Below, piece after piece: positions 1 through 7,867 of a DNA stretch of 64,000 bases (positions within the stretch are counted from its first letter, which is position 1; each line of letters opens with the position of its first letter). The notes under the pieces were generated by a model. It searched no databases. It saw only the letters and a program-made list of their open reading frames with translations, and was not told the DNA's origin. The position numbers and the translations under genes were made by a program. Source of the stretch: Thalassobaculum sp. OXR-137 (lineage in GTDB: Bacteria > Pseudomonadota > Alphaproteobacteria > Thalassobaculales > Thalassobaculaceae); contig NZ_CP139715.1 of the NCBI RefSeq assembly GCF_034377285.1, positions 1,596,001 to 1,660,000 on the forward strand, written 5' to 3'.

Positions 1-1848
1 CTCCTCCCAGGGGGTGAGCTGCGAGAACGAGATCAGCTCGGTGACGGCGCGGGAGCCGACGATCACGAAGTAATGCTCGACCTCCGGAATCTTGTTGAGC
101 ATCGCCTCGAACTGCTCGGCGTAGCGGCTGGTGAAGGTGACGGTGGAGCCTTCCGGCGCGTTGCCGGCGGTGAACAGCACGCCGCGATCCTCGATCGGCG
201 CCAGCTCCGACTTCAGCCCGGTCAGCAGCACGTAGCTGCAACCCGCCACGCCCACGGCCAGCAGGATCACCAGGGGCCGCACCTTCAGGCTCAGGGTCAG
301 CAGGCGGCGGTAACCATTGTTCAAGCCGTTCAGCCCGCGCTCCAGCACGTTGTAGAGCGTGCCGTGCTTCTCGTGGTTCTTCAGCAGCCGCGAGCACATC
401 ATCGGGCTCAGCGTCAGGGCGACGAAGCCCGACACCAGGACCGAGCCGGCCAGCGTGAGGGCGAATTCGGCGAACAGCGTGCCGGTGCGACCGGGGGTGA
501 AGGCCACCGGAATGTACACCGCGGCCAGGGTTAGGGTCATGGCCACGACCGCGCCGGCGATCTCCTTGATGCCGACGATGGCCGCGCGGATCGGCTTCAG
601 CCCGTTCTCCACGTGGCGGTGGATGTTCTCCAGCACGACGATGGCGTCGTCCACCACCAGGCCGATGGCCAGCACCATGGCCAGCAGGGTCAGGGTGTTG
701 ATGGAGAAGCCGAGGATGCTCATCAGGGTGAAGGCGCCGATCAGCGAGACCGGGATGGTCACCAGCGGGATCAGCGTCGCCCGGAAGGAGCGCAGGAAGA
801 AGAAGATCACGATCACCACGAGGCCGATCGCCTCCAGGATGGTCTCGTAGACCGCCTCGATGGAGCGGTCGATGAACACCGACTTGTCGTAGGCGATCTT
901 GACCGCCATGCCCTGGGGCAGGCTGTCCGTCAGCTCCGGCATCACCTCGGACATGGCATTGGACACGTCGAGCGGATTGGCCGTGGCCTGCTTGACGATG
1001 CCGAGGATGACCGCGTTGTCGCCGCTGAACCGGGTCACCCGCCGTTCGTCCTGCGGGCCGAGCTCGACCCGGGCGACGTCGCGCATGCGCACTGGGAAAC
1101 CCTCGACGTCGCTGATGACGATGCGCTCGAACTGTTCCGGGGTGACCAGGCCGGTCTCCGACAGGACGGTGAACTCCCGGTCGATGCTCTCGATCCGGCC
1201 GGCGGGCACCTCCACGTTCTGCTGGCGCAGGGCGTCCTCGATGTCCTGGGTGGTCAGCCGGTAGGCCGCCAGACGGGCGCGGTCGACCCAGATGCGCATG
1301 GCATAGCGCCGCTCGCCGAAGATCCGCACCTCGGCCACGCCGGGCAGGTTCTGCAGTCGGTCGCGGACGTAGCGGTCGGCATAGTCGGAGATCTGGATCG
1401 GCGAGTGCCGGTCGCTGGTGAAGGCGAGGTAGATGATCGCCTGGGCGTCGGCCTCGACCTTGGCGATGACCGGCTCCTCCACCTCGTCCGGCAGCCGCCC
1501 GCGGACGCGGGAGACCCGGTCGCGCACGTCGCTGGCCGCCACGTCCGGATCGACGCCGAGGCGGAAGCGCACGGTGATCTGGCTCTGCTCCGGCTTGCTG
1601 GTCGAGGTCAGGATCTCGATGCCCTCGATGCCGGCGATCGAGCCTTCCAGCACCTGGGAGACCTGGGTCTCGATGATCTGCGCACTCGCCCCCGGATAGT
1701 CGGTCCGCACGGAGACCACGGGTTCGTCGATATTGGGATATTCGCGCACGGTGAGCTGATTGTAGGAGACCAGCCCGACCAGGGTGACGATCAGGCTGAC
1801 GACCGTCGCGAAGACCGGGCGGCGGATGAAGAACTCGAATGCGCCCAT
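1..1848 (-). CDS. RND multidrug efflux permease (AcrB/HAE1 family), 3' end cut by window
   Basis: Inner-membrane proton-driven pump that exports drugs or hydrophobic compounds through a tripartite envelope channel. The visible 616 codons are the N-terminal 60% of a family that usually has about 1,030-1,050 residues. The protein opens with the typical GAFEFFIRRPVFATVVSL start and a first membrane helix near residues 12-30, followed by the porter-domain motif EYPNIDEPVVSV. The paired aspartates of transmembrane helix 4 (AIGLVVDDAIVVLENIHRH, D400/D401), which relay protons in this family, are intact. ATG lies one base after the stop of the upstream adaptor gene, so the two are translationally coupled. 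Substrate cannot be read from sequence. No outer-membrane channel gene is seen in the window. Confidence 0.93.
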   Translation of the reverse strand, partial: MGAFEFFIRRPVFATVVSLIVTLVGLVSYNQLTVREYPNIDEPVVSVRTDYPGASAQIIETQVSQVLEGSIAGIEGIEILTSTSKPEQSQITVRFRLGVDPDVAASDVRDRVSRVRGRLPDEVEEPVIAKVEADAQAIIYLAFTSDRHSPIQISDYADRYVRDRLQNLPGVAEVRIFGERRYAMRIWVDRARLAAYRLTTQDIEDALRQQNVEVPAGRIESIDREFTVLSETGLVTPEQFERIVISDVEGFPVRMRDVARVELGPQDERRVTRFSGDNAVILGIVKQATANPLDVSNAMSEVMPELTDSLPQGMAVKIAYDKSVFIDRSIEAVYETILEAIGLVVIVIFFFLRSFRATLIPLVTIPVSLIGAFTLMSILGFSINTLTLLAMVLAIGLVVDDAIVVLENIHRHVENGLKPIRAAIVGIKEIAGAVVAMTLTLAAVYIPVAFTPGRTGTLFAEFALTLAGSVLVSGFVALTLSPMMCSRLLKNHEKHGTLYNVLERGLNGLNNGYRRLLTLSLKVRPLVILLAVGVAGCSYVLLTGLKSELAPIEDRGVLFTAGNAPEGSTVTFTSRYAEQFEAMLNKIPEVEHYFVIVGSRAVTELISFSQLTPWEE

Positions 1849-1849
1849 C

Positions 1850-2938
1850 TCAGCTCGCTCCGCCGCCGAGGACGTCGACCGCGCCCTTGTCGCGGACCTT
1901 CTCGTGACCGGCGGTGATCACCACGTCGCCGGCGGCGAGGCCCTGGGTGATCTCCACCTCTCCGGGCCGGCGCTGGCCGAGCTCGACCTGGGTCAGGGCA
2001 GCCTTGCCGTCGATCACGCGAAAGACATACTGGCCGCCGCCGCGGGCGAAGACCGAGGATTCCGGCACCAGCACCGCGTTTTCGCGCTGGGCGGCCAGGA
2101 TCTGGACGCGGGCGAACAGGCCGGGGAACAGGATGCCCTCGGGATTGGGGACCTCCGCGCGCATCCGGATGGCGCGGCCGTTCTCGTCCACCACCGGGTC
2201 GATGGCGTAGACCGTGCCGTCGAACTCGGTCCCGGGGACGGCGTCGACCAGCACGCGGATCGCCTGGCCCCGGCGGATCTCCGACAGCACCAGTTCCGGC
2301 ACCCGGAAGTCGACCTTGATCGGGTCGATATCGGCCAGTTCCACCAGCGTGTCGCCCGGGGTGACATAGGCGCCGACGCTGACCGTGCGGAAGCCGAGGA
2401 TACCGGAGAAGGGCGCTTCGATCGTGGCCTTGCCGAGCCGGGCGCGGGCCAGCTCGCGATCCGCCTGGGCGACCCGGAAGGCGGCGACCGCCTCGTCGCG
2501 GGCCCGCAGGGTGCCGGTGCCCTGCTTGGCCAGGGTCATCGCCCGCTCGCGGTTGGCGTCCGCCAGGGTCATGTCGGACTCCGCCTTGGCCAGTTCGGCG
2601 CGCAGGATCTCGGAATCCAGCTCGACCAGGACGTCGCCCTGCTCGACCCGGTCGCCTTCGTTGAAGCCGATCCTGGCGATCCGGCCGGCGATCTCGGGCG
2701 AGACGACGACCGCTTCGTTGGCCCGCAGGGTGCCGACGGCGTGGATCGAGTCGACGACCGTGTCGACGGACACCTCGGCCGCCTCGACGGCGGTCGCCCG
2801 GTCCTTGGTGACGGTCTGCGCCTTGGCGGCGGGGGCGGGTGAGACATCGATCCGGCCGGTCTCCACCAGCCAGAAGGTGCCGGCGCCGACTGCGGCAACA
2901 GCGAGACTCAGCGCGATCCAGAACGACCGTCTACCCAT
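1850..2938 (-). CDS. RND efflux periplasmic adaptor (membrane fusion protein)
   Basis: Adaptor that links the RND pump encoded just downstream to an outer-membrane channel. It has 362 residues. An N-terminal membrane anchor or signal covers residues 5-23. The first half of the lipoyl domain (GRIARIGFNEGDRVEQGDVL) is near 85-104, a coiled alpha-hairpin follows at about 110-160, and the second lipoyl half with beta-barrel and membrane-proximal domains follows. I chose the ATG directly before the hydrophobic anchor. An in-frame TTG 66 bases upstream would add a non-homologous looking leader. The leader carries an inverted repeat immediately before the start. Family assignment is secure; substrate is unknown. 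Confidence 0.92.
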   Translation of the reverse strand: MGRRSFWIALSLAVAAVGAGTFWLVETGRIDVSPAPAAKAQTVTKDRATAVEAAEVSVDTVVDSIHAVGTLRANEAVVVSPEIAGRIARIGFNEGDRVEQGDVLVELDSEILRAELAKAESDMTLADANRERAMTLAKQGTGTLRARDEAVAAFRVAQADRELARARLGKATIEAPFSGILGFRTVSVGAYVTPGDTLVELADIDPIKVDFRVPELVLSEIRRGQAIRVLVDAVPGTEFDGTVYAIDPVVDENGRAIRMRAEVPNPEGILFPGLFARVQILAAQRENAVLVPESSVFARGGGQYVFRVIDGKAALTQVELGQRRPGEVEITQGLAAGDVVITAGHEKVRDKGAVDVLGGGAS

Positions 2939-2951
2939 TGCGGCAACCCGA

Positions 2952-2973
2952 TTTCCGAGGAAAAACTCGGAAA
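2952..2973 (-). promoter_or_regulatory. Inverted repeat in the leader of the efflux operon
   Basis: TTTCCGAG and CTCGGAAA form a perfect 8-base inverted repeat around a 6-base A-rich loop, ending 14 bases before the adaptor ATG. It could be a repressor operator or an RNA hairpin controlling the efflux operon. No regulator gene is adjacent, so the binding partner is unknown. Confidence 0.4.
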
Positions 2974-3092
2974 AAAGGTACAGCCGAACCACAAACCCCC
3001 GCAAGCCGACAAACTTTCGGTCGCGATATCTTCATCTACTCGAAAATGCGGCAGAACGGCTCGGTCGGGGCGACGGATCCCGGGGTCAACAC

Positions 3093-3129
3093 GGGGGAGG
3101 GGACGGCGTGGGGATATGCCCCCTCCCCC
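3093..3129 (-). terminator. G/C-rich stem-loop downstream of the beta-trefoil gene
   Basis: GGGGGAGGGG and CCCCTCCCCC are perfect 10-base arms around a 17-base loop, lying between the stop of the trefoil gene and the start of the efflux operon, both on the minus strand. There is no clear T tract, so it may be a weak or factor-dependent terminator or an mRNA-end stabiliser. Confidence 0.4.
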
Positions 3130-3183
3130 GGTCGACGGAGCGGGCGCCTAGGGATCGGGCGCCGCCGGCCGTCTAGTCGCCCT

Positions 3184-3639
3184 CTAGCCGAGGAGGCGCC
3201 AGTCCCACCTGGCTTCCTCTCCTGCCTTCACGGGGCCGGCACCCAGGGCGCCGGTCCGGCCGGGAGGATTCGGATCGTAGAGGTACACGCCGTACATCCG
3301 GTTCAGCAGGCGCACGGCGCCCGGCCGGCCCGGCGCGCGCTCGATGCTCCAGTACTGGTCCGGATAATCGCTGCCGTTATGGGCGAGGATCTCGCCGCCG
3401 GAATTGGCGATGACCCAGTTGTCGTACTTCTGGTTCCGGATCTTGAAGTAGTTCTCCTGGTACTGCAGGAAGAACCAGCGTGTCGGTCCGCCGATCACGT
3501 CGCCGGCATAGGCGCAGAGCCCGTTATCATAGGACCAGTCGCCGCTCCGGGCGATGTGATGGCCGGTGCAGACGTTCTGGATCATGGCGGGAAGTGCGGC
3601 GGACAGCCCGCCGGTCACCGAGAATTCTGACAGAGCCAT
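3184..3639 (-). CDS. Small beta-trefoil (ricin-B-like) protein of unknown role
   Basis: A 151-residue protein without a signal peptide or membrane segment. Three spaced tryptophan motifs (TRWFFLQ, DQYWSIE, ARWDWRL), each preceded by short Gly/Asn/Tyr-rich strands such as MYGVYLYDPN, match the threefold QxW pattern of ricin-B-type beta-trefoil folds. Such folds usually bind sugars or other ligands, but no ligand can be named here. The start was chosen at ATG because GAGGGGGAAA lies just upstream; a longer frame has no ribosome site. It stands alone, divergent from the Amt-kinase gene. The fold call is by pattern only and needs a profile search. Confidence 0.7.
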   Translation of the reverse strand: MALSEFSVTGGLSAALPAMIQNVCTGHHIARSGDWSYDNGLCAYAGDVIGGPTRWFFLQYQENYFKIRNQKYDNWVIANSGGEILAHNGSDYPDQYWSIERAPGRPGAVRLLNRMYGVYLYDPNPPGRTGALGAGPVKAGEEARWDWRLLG

Positions 3640-3978
3640 GTCGCGCTTTCCCCCTCTGTGTGTCCGTCGCCAGCCCCCTGCCTGTCGCCGAGCCTCTGGT
3701 CGCCGAAACTCTGCGCGTATCGACGCCACCGGTCCTGATAACGATCCGAAAAAAACCTGAAATCTCGTCGGCTTCTCGCGGGGCGAGATGCGGGCGCGGA
3801 TCCCGGCCGCTACAGGAGGGCGAGTCGCAAGCGCGGTGTCCGAAAACCATTTCGATTAATCCGGAATACCAATAAGGTCATCGCCGGGTGTTGCAGTGCA
3901 AAACGCCGGAATCCACGCGTGCAGGCCGGACCGGGCGCGCGGCGGCTCGGGCCAGACAGAGTCTCTGCGGGGTGGTTG
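3640..3978. other. Divergent intergenic region (trefoil gene / Amt-kinase)
   Basis: About 340 bases without a gene. It must hold both promoters. The most notable element is a perfect 11-base palindrome TTGCAGTGCAA at 3891-3901, about 78 bases before the Amt-kinase start, in a locally AT-richer stretch. I could not identify a convincing sigma-54 (-24/-12) promoter or NtrC site, which might be expected for an ammonium-related gene. Confidence 0.5.
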
Positions 3979-6030
3979 ATGAATGTAGACGTGATCTGGC
4001 TGGTGTTCTGCGCAGGGCTCGTCTTCGTCATGCAGCCCGGCTTCGCCTGTCTGGAAAGCGGTCTGGCCCGGTCCAAGAACAGCATCAACGTCGCCACCAA
4101 GAACGTCGCCGACTTCATCGTCTGCACGTTCTTCTATCTGGTGATCGGCTTCGGCCTGATGTTCGGCGACAGCCATTACGGGCTGTTCGGCGGAAGCCTT
4201 CTGTTCTTCAACGCCCAGAGCGCCGATCTCGTCGCGTTCTTCATGTTCCAGCTCATGTTCTGTGGGACGGCGGCGACGATCATCTCCGGCGCCGTCGCCG
4301 AGCGGATGCCGTTCAAGGCGTATCTGCTGGTCGCGGCACTGGTGTCGCTGATCATCTACCCGATCTTCGGCCATTGGGCCTGGGCCGGTCCGGTTTCCGA
4401 CGGCCGGGGCTGGCTCGCCGAACGCGGCTTCGTCGATTTCGCCGGGGGAACCGTGGTGCATTCGGTGGCCGGCTGGGTCAGCCTGGCGGCGGTCATCATC
4501 ATCGGCCCCCGGATCGGCCGCGAGGGACGCAGCCGGGTCGCCTTCCGCAGCCACAGCCTGCCGCTGGCGACCCTGGGTATGTTCCTGATCTGGTTCGGCT
4601 GGATCGGGTTCAACGGCGGCAGCCTGCTGACCGCCGACGAACGGGTGCCGCTGGTCGTCCTCAACACCATGGTCGCCGGATCCATGGGCGGGCTCGGCGC
4701 CATTATCGTGGGCTATTGGCGCGGCGGCCGCGTCGAGGTGGCGGACCTGATCAACGGCTGCCTCGCCGGCCTTGTGGCGATCACCCCGGCGGCCCATTGC
4801 GTCAGTGTGGCCAGCGCCGCCCTGTTGGGCTCCATCGGGGCGGTCTTCTGCCTGTTCGCCTGCGAGGTGATCCGGAAGATGGGGATCGACGATGCGGTCA
4901 ACGCCTTCCCGGTGCACGGCGTCTCCGGAATCTGGGGCACCCTGGGGGTGGCGATCTTCGGCGATCTGGCGCTGATCGGTACCGGGCTCGACCGGTTGGA
5001 GCAGTTCGGCGTCCAGTGCCTGGGCATCTTCAGCGCCTTCGTCTGGGCCTTCGGCCTGGGCTACGTCCTGCTGCGGCTGGCCGACAAGGTGGTGCATCTG
5101 CGGGTGCCGGAGGCCTGGGAGCGCATCGGCCTGAACGTCTCGGAGCACGGCGAGTCCACCGACCAGCTCGATCTGCTGCGCCGGATGGACCGCCACCGGC
5201 GCACCGGGGATTTCACGCGGCCCATCGAGGTCGAGGCGGATTCCGAGGTTGGCGACATCGCCCGGCAGTACAATCTGGTGCTGGAGCGGCTTTCCGCCGC
5301 CAAGGCGGAGGCGGAGGCGGCCAATGCCAGCAAGTCGCGCTTCCTGGCCTCCATGAGCCACGAGCTGCGCACGCCGCTCAATGCGATCATCGGCTTCTCG
5401 GAGATGATGACGAAGAAGTATTTCGGCGAGCTGGGTTCGTCGAAATACGACGACTATGCCGGCGAGATCCATCGCAGCAGCACGCACCTGCTCGACCTGG
5501 TGAACGAGATCCTGAACATCTCCACCATCGAATCCGGCGGTTACACTCTCAGCAAGTCTCTGGTCGACCTGAAGGCGATCGCCCGGGAAAGCGCGCGGGT
5601 CGCGAGCCAGTCGGCACGGGAGAAGAGCCTGAAGCTGGTGGTGATCGGCGACAACGACGCCCCGCCTCTGGAGGCCGATCCGCGGGCGATGCGGCAGATC
5701 GTGTTGAATCTGGTGTCCAACGCCATCAAGCACACGCAGAGCGGCGGATCGATCACCATCGAGGTCAGCATCGTCGCCGACGTCCACATCCTGTATGTGC
5801 GCGACACCGGCGAGGGGATCGCACCTGACTGGCTGCCGCGCCTGACCGACGCCTTCGCCACCTCCTCGTCCAACCCCTATCTGGCGGAGGGCGGGGTCGG
5901 GCTCGGCCTGTCCATCGTGAAGATGCTGGTGGAACTCCACGGCGGCACCCTGGAGATCGCCAGCACGCTCGGCGAGGGGACGGAGGTCAAGGTGTCCATC
6001 CCCAACACCTGGACGGGAACCATGGTCTGA
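3979..6030 (+). CDS. Ammonium transporter-sensor histidine kinase fusion (Amt-HK)
   Basis: A 683-residue fusion. Residues 1-385 form a full Amt/Rh ammonium channel with the twin pore histidines (H161 in GGTVVHSVAG, H313 in FPVHGVSGIWG), a phenylalanine gate (F94, F211) and the conserved Amt tail GLNVSEHGE. A short linker (400-450) leads to a HisKA domain with H461 in SMSHELRTPLNAIIGFSEMM and an HATPase_c domain with the N box (NLVSNAIKH) and G boxes (DTGEGIAP, GGVGLGLSIVKML). The family is known to sense ammonium through the channel and signal by phosphorylation. ATG was preferred over an upstream in-frame ATG because GCGGGG precedes it and it fits the Amt N-terminus. No response regulator is adjacent, so its target is unknown. 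Confidence 0.93.
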   Translation: MNVDVIWLVFCAGLVFVMQPGFACLESGLARSKNSINVATKNVADFIVCTFFYLVIGFGLMFGDSHYGLFGGSLLFFNAQSADLVAFFMFQLMFCGTAATIISGAVAERMPFKAYLLVAALVSLIIYPIFGHWAWAGPVSDGRGWLAERGFVDFAGGTVVHSVAGWVSLAAVIIIGPRIGREGRSRVAFRSHSLPLATLGMFLIWFGWIGFNGGSLLTADERVPLVVLNTMVAGSMGGLGAIIVGYWRGGRVEVADLINGCLAGLVAITPAAHCVSVASAALLGSIGAVFCLFACEVIRKMGIDDAVNAFPVHGVSGIWGTLGVAIFGDLALIGTGLDRLEQFGVQCLGIFSAFVWAFGLGYVLLRLADKVVHLRVPEAWERIGLNVSEHGESTDQLDLLRRMDRHRRTGDFTRPIEVEADSEVGDIARQYNLVLERLSAAKAEAEAANASKSRFLASMSHELRTPLNAIIGFSEMMTKKYFGELGSSKYDDYAGEIHRSSTHLLDLVNEILNISTIESGGYTLSKSLVDLKAIARESARVASQSAREKSLKLVVIGDNDAPPLEADPRAMRQIVLNLVSNAIKHTQSGGSITIEVSIVADVHILYVRDTGEGIAPDWLPRLTDAFATSSSNPYLAEGGVGLGLSIVKMLVELHGGTLEIASTLGEGTEVKVSIPNTWTGTMV

Positions 6031-6039
6031 TCGCGGGCT

Positions 6040-7839
6040 TCAGCGTCCGGCCGCGTAGCCCTGCATGCCGCGGGCGTTGGCGGCGGCCTTGAGCACATCG
6101 CCGTCCTTGGCCGCGGCGGTCAGCCGTCCCTCGCTCCAGTCGCCGCCGACCTGGAGCTTGTGTCCCTGGGCTTTCAGCGTGTCGATCGTGCGGGCACCGA
6201 ACCGGCCTTCGATGGCGAGCTTTCCGGGATTGCGCGCGCGCGGCCAGAACGATCCCGGGAAGTGCTCGGAATGGAAGGCGGGCGTGTCGATCGCCTCCTG
6301 CAGGTTCATGCCGTGCTCGACATGGTGCAGGAACAGCAGCAGGGACCACTGGTCCTGCTGGTCGCCGCCGGGGGTGCCCCAGACCATGTAGGGGTCGCCG
6401 TCGCGCATGGCCAGCGATGGGGACAGGGTGGTGCGCGGGCGCTTGCCCGGCGCCAGCGAGGTCGCCGCATCGCCGTCGAGCCAGAACATCTGGCCGCGCA
6501 CGCTCATGCAGAAGCCCAGCTCCGGGACCACCGGCGCGCTCTGCAGCCAGCCGCCGGAGGGGGTGCAGGAGATCATGTTGCCGTCGCGGTCGATCACGTC
6601 GATATGGACCGTGTCGCCGCGTGCCTCGCCCATCGGGGTGACCGTCGGCTCGCCCAGGCTCCAGTAGTGGCCGATCTCGCCCGGATCGCCGTCGGCGGCC
6701 AGGGCGGCGGCGATGTTCGGGTTGCGGCCCAGCGGGCTGCCCGGCCGCAGATCGAGCGACGCGGTGTCGCCCATCAGCGCGCGCCGCTCCTTGGCGTAGG
6801 CATCGGACAGCAGCATGTCGGCCGGCACGTCGGTGAAGTCCGGGTCGCCGTACCAGGCCTCGCGGTCGGCGAAGGCGAGCTTGGCGGCTTCGACCACCGT
6901 ATGCACGAATTCGGGGCCGGTGGCGTCCATCTCGGACAGGCCCATGCCGCGCAGCAGGGCGAGCTGCTGCAGCAGCACCGGGCCCTGGCTCCAGAACCCG
7001 CATTTGCACACGGTGTAGCGGCCGTAATCGAGGGTCACCGGATCCTCGTAGCGGGCACTCCACCGGGCGAGATCGTCGCCGGTCATCAGCCCGCTATGGG
7101 CGCGGCCGGAGGAATCGAGCAGGGTCTCGGTGCGGTAGAACCGGTCGATCGCGTCGGCGACCCAGCCCTTGTACCAGATGTCCCGGGCGGTCTCGATCTG
7201 CCGCAGCCGGTCGCCGGACGACGCCTCGGCCTCGTCCAGAATGCGGCGGTAGGTGGCGGCCAGGGTGCGGTTGGTCATCCACTCGCCGACGGCCGGCGGA
7301 TTGCCGTCGTTCAGGTATACCGCTGCGGAGGTCGGCCAGTGGTCGCGGAACAGCGGGGCGACCCGGCGCGCGAACTCGGCGATCTTCGGCAGGACCGGCA
7401 CGCCCTTCTCGGCATACTCGATGGCGTAGGAAAGAACGTCGCGGAGCGACAGGGTGCCGTAATCGGCCAGCAGCTTCAGCCAGCCGTCGAAGGCGCCCGG
7501 CACCACCGCCGGCAGCAGACCGGAGCCGGGGATCAGGTCGAGGCCGAGCTTCTGGAACGCCTCGATCGTGGCACCGGCGGGAGCCGACCCCTGGGCGCAG
7601 AGAACCTGGGGACGGCCGTCCTTGTTGGCGAAGAACACCGCCGGCAGTTCGCCGCCCGGACCGTTCAGGTGCGGCTCGGCCACCTGCAGGGTGAAACCGG
7701 CGGCGATGGCCGCGTCGAAGGCGTTGCCGCCCTTCTCCAGGACCGCCATCCCGGCGGCCGAGGCGAGCCAGTGGGTGGTGGTCACCATGCCGAACTTGCC
7801 CTGGAGTTCCGGGCGGGTGGTGAAGGCGAGCTTGGCCAT
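6040..7839 (-). CDS. Gamma-glutamyltransferase-like Ntn hydrolase, probably cytoplasmic
   Basis: A 599-residue member of the gamma-glutamyltranspeptidase family, which autocleaves at a threonine to expose the catalytic N-terminus and then transfers or hydrolyses gamma-glutamyl groups. The likely nucleophile is T410 in RGDTVHIDVIDRDGN. The small-subunit loops follow in CTPSGGW and GTPGGDQQDQW. There is no signal peptide, so it resembles the cytosolic YwrD-like branch rather than periplasmic GGT. It starts 28 bases after the TRAP permease stop and is the last gene of that operon, which suggests it processes the imported substrate. Substrate specificity (glutathione, other gamma-glutamyl compounds or an unrelated amide) is not determined. 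Confidence 0.88.
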   Translation of the reverse strand: MAKLAFTTRPELQGKFGMVTTTHWLASAAGMAVLEKGGNAFDAAIAAGFTLQVAEPHLNGPGGELPAVFFANKDGRPQVLCAQGSAPAGATIEAFQKLGLDLIPGSGLLPAVVPGAFDGWLKLLADYGTLSLRDVLSYAIEYAEKGVPVLPKIAEFARRVAPLFRDHWPTSAAVYLNDGNPPAVGEWMTNRTLAATYRRILDEAEASSGDRLRQIETARDIWYKGWVADAIDRFYRTETLLDSSGRAHSGLMTGDDLARWSARYEDPVTLDYGRYTVCKCGFWSQGPVLLQQLALLRGMGLSEMDATGPEFVHTVVEAAKLAFADREAWYGDPDFTDVPADMLLSDAYAKERRALMGDTASLDLRPGSPLGRNPNIAAALAADGDPGEIGHYWSLGEPTVTPMGEARGDTVHIDVIDRDGNMISCTPSGGWLQSAPVVPELGFCMSVRGQMFWLDGDAATSLAPGKRPRTTLSPSLAMRDGDPYMVWGTPGGDQQDQWSLLLFLHHVEHGMNLQEAIDTPAFHSEHFPGSFWPRARNPGKLAIEGRFGARTIDTLKAQGHKLQVGGDWSEGRLTAAAKDGDVLKAAANARGMQGYAAGR

Positions 7840-7867
7840 GGGGGGCTCCGAGGGTCGGTTCAGGCGG

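Noticed and set aside
3640-3978. NtrC/sigma-54 control of the Amt-kinase gene
   Set aside because: No GG-N10-GC promoter or TGCAC-type NtrC sites at proper spacing could be found; only an 11-base palindrome of unknown meaning.
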